Shown: in pieces, positions 4,637 to 5,028 of the stretch | Layout of the letters: each line of letters starts with the position of its first letter | How positions within the stretch are numbered: position 1 is the first letter of the stretch | Assembly (NCBI GenBank): GCA_959600045.1 | Contig: CAUGKJ010000089.1 | Span: 1-5,028, forward strand | Direction of reading: 5' to 3' | Length of the DNA: 5,028 nucleotides | Source of the DNA: an uncultured Haemophilus sp. | GTDB lineage: Bacteria; Pseudomonadota; Gammaproteobacteria; Enterobacterales; Pasteurellaceae | The notes under the pieces: model-generated | What the model was told of the DNA's origin: nothing | Databases searched by the model: none | What the model saw: only the letters and a program-made list of their open reading frames with translations | Translations under genes and position numbers: made by a program

Positions 4637-5028
4637 TCAGTTTCTATGCATGGCAATAATCGCCTGACCTAAACTGAGTCCACCATCACCCATCGGTAGT
4701 TTATGCGCACTTAGTACATGGAATTCGCTCAAATTTTCTTTTAATAAACGACGTAGCAGTTGGTTATGCATCACACCGCCGGATAATACGATAGTACGGC
4801 ATCGGTGTTTGCGTGCTTGGTTCGCAGCAAGTTCAGCAAAACCTTGGGCGAGAGCATAATGAAAGGCAAAGGCTTTATCTGCGACAGGCGCCTGGTAATT
4901 CAACCAACTTTGCCAGAAATAAGCCAAATCCAGTTTATTGCCGATAAGTGGCATTTTTACTGGAATATTGACCGCACTTTGTGCTTGTGTCGCCAAAGAT
5001 GAGGTATTTGCCAGTGCTTCTAAATGGC
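4637..5028 (-). CDS. hypF: Carbamoyltransferase HypF, C-terminal end (partial)
   Basis: HypF uses carbamoyl phosphate and ATP to transfer a carbamoyl group to the C-terminal cysteine of HypE, which makes the cyanide ligands of the NiFe-hydrogenase active site. Only the last 129 or so residues are in the window: the frame is open to the right edge and ends at TGA (4639-4637), against a usual total of about 750. The visible part is the end of the Kae1/YrdC-linked domain. LEALA is followed by the LDLAYFWQSWLNYQAP stretch typical of enterobacterial HypF, then LSGGVMHNQLL (Ser codon at 4783-4781) and the metal/ATP-site DGGLSLGQA (Asp codon at 4687-4685). The TTG at 4996 is internal, not a start. 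It converges on lysO. Its presence implies NiFe-hydrogenase maturation in this organism. No hydrogenase genes are visible here. Confidence 0.93.
   Translation of the reverse strand, partial: HLEALANTSSLATQAQSAVNIPVKMPLIGNKLDLAYFWQSWLNYQAPVADKAFAFHYALAQGFAELAANQARKHRCRTIVLSGGVMHNQLLRRLLKENLSEFHVLSAHKLPMGDGGLSLGQAIIAMHRN
4971..4979 (-). repeat. DNA uptake sequence inside hypF
   Basis: The minus strand carries an exact AAGTGCGGT core followed by A/T-rich bases (CAATATT), as in the extended Haemophilus-type uptake consensus. In the hypF frame it is read as Ser-Ala-Val (AGT GCG GTC), in a stretch of HypF that seems loosely conserved. It marks the DNA as belonging to a naturally competent Pasteurellaceae lineage. 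Confidence 0.9.

Noticed and set aside
4805..5002. Plus-strand open frame opposite hypF
   Set aside because: Shadow of the hypF reading frame, with no recognisable motif in its product.
1..5028. Mobile element, phage, CRISPR array, tRNA/rRNA or defence system
   Set aside because: All coding sequence is accounted for by conserved housekeeping genes. I saw no transposase or integrase, no regularly spaced repeats and no tRNA-like fold.

Overview
The window is a piece of an AT-rich gammaproteobacterial chromosome, almost certainly from Pasteurellaceae of the Haemophilus/Aggregatibacter/Pasteurella type. The evidence is the 9-base DNA uptake core AAGTGCGGT. It occurs as an inverted pair forming the terminator after aroG (3543-3573) and singly inside hypF (4971-4979), with one-mismatch relatives after uvrB and upstream of degQ. 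All proteins look close to E. coli counterparts. A hypF gene argues for a species with NiFe hydrogenases rather than one lacking them, but I cannot name the species.

Layout: (1) 1-586, + strand, 3' end of uvrB (nucleotide excision repair). (2) 589-619, shared terminator made from a variant uptake-sequence inverted repeat. (3) 623-2014, - strand, degQ/htrA-type periplasmic serine protease, with a good ribosome binding site and a plausible sigma-E promoter. (4) 2015-2428, a 414-base divergent intergenic region containing a near-perfect TrpR operator, a trp-like promoter, four exact copies of a 7-base motif, and competing inverted repeats I cannot explain. (5) 2429-3520, + strand, aroG, class I DAHP synthase with Phe-type regulatory-site residues. 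(6) 3543-3573, uptake-sequence terminator. (7) 3637-4557, + strand, lysO, lysine exporter. (8) 4577-4613, bidirectional terminator. (9) 4637-5028, - strand, 3' end of hypF (hydrogenase maturation).

The genes are not functionally linked. Each appears to be its own transcription unit, and every gene end is closed by a strong intrinsic terminator (uvrB/degQ, aroG, lysO/hypF). The window is conserved housekeeping DNA with no mobile element, phage, CRISPR array or defence system visible.

The most interesting part is the aroG control region. A TrpR operator closely matching that of the E. coli trp operon sits on the likely promoter of an enzyme whose residues match the phenylalanine-inhibited AroG type. 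Upstream is a cluster of inverted repeats whose function is unknown.
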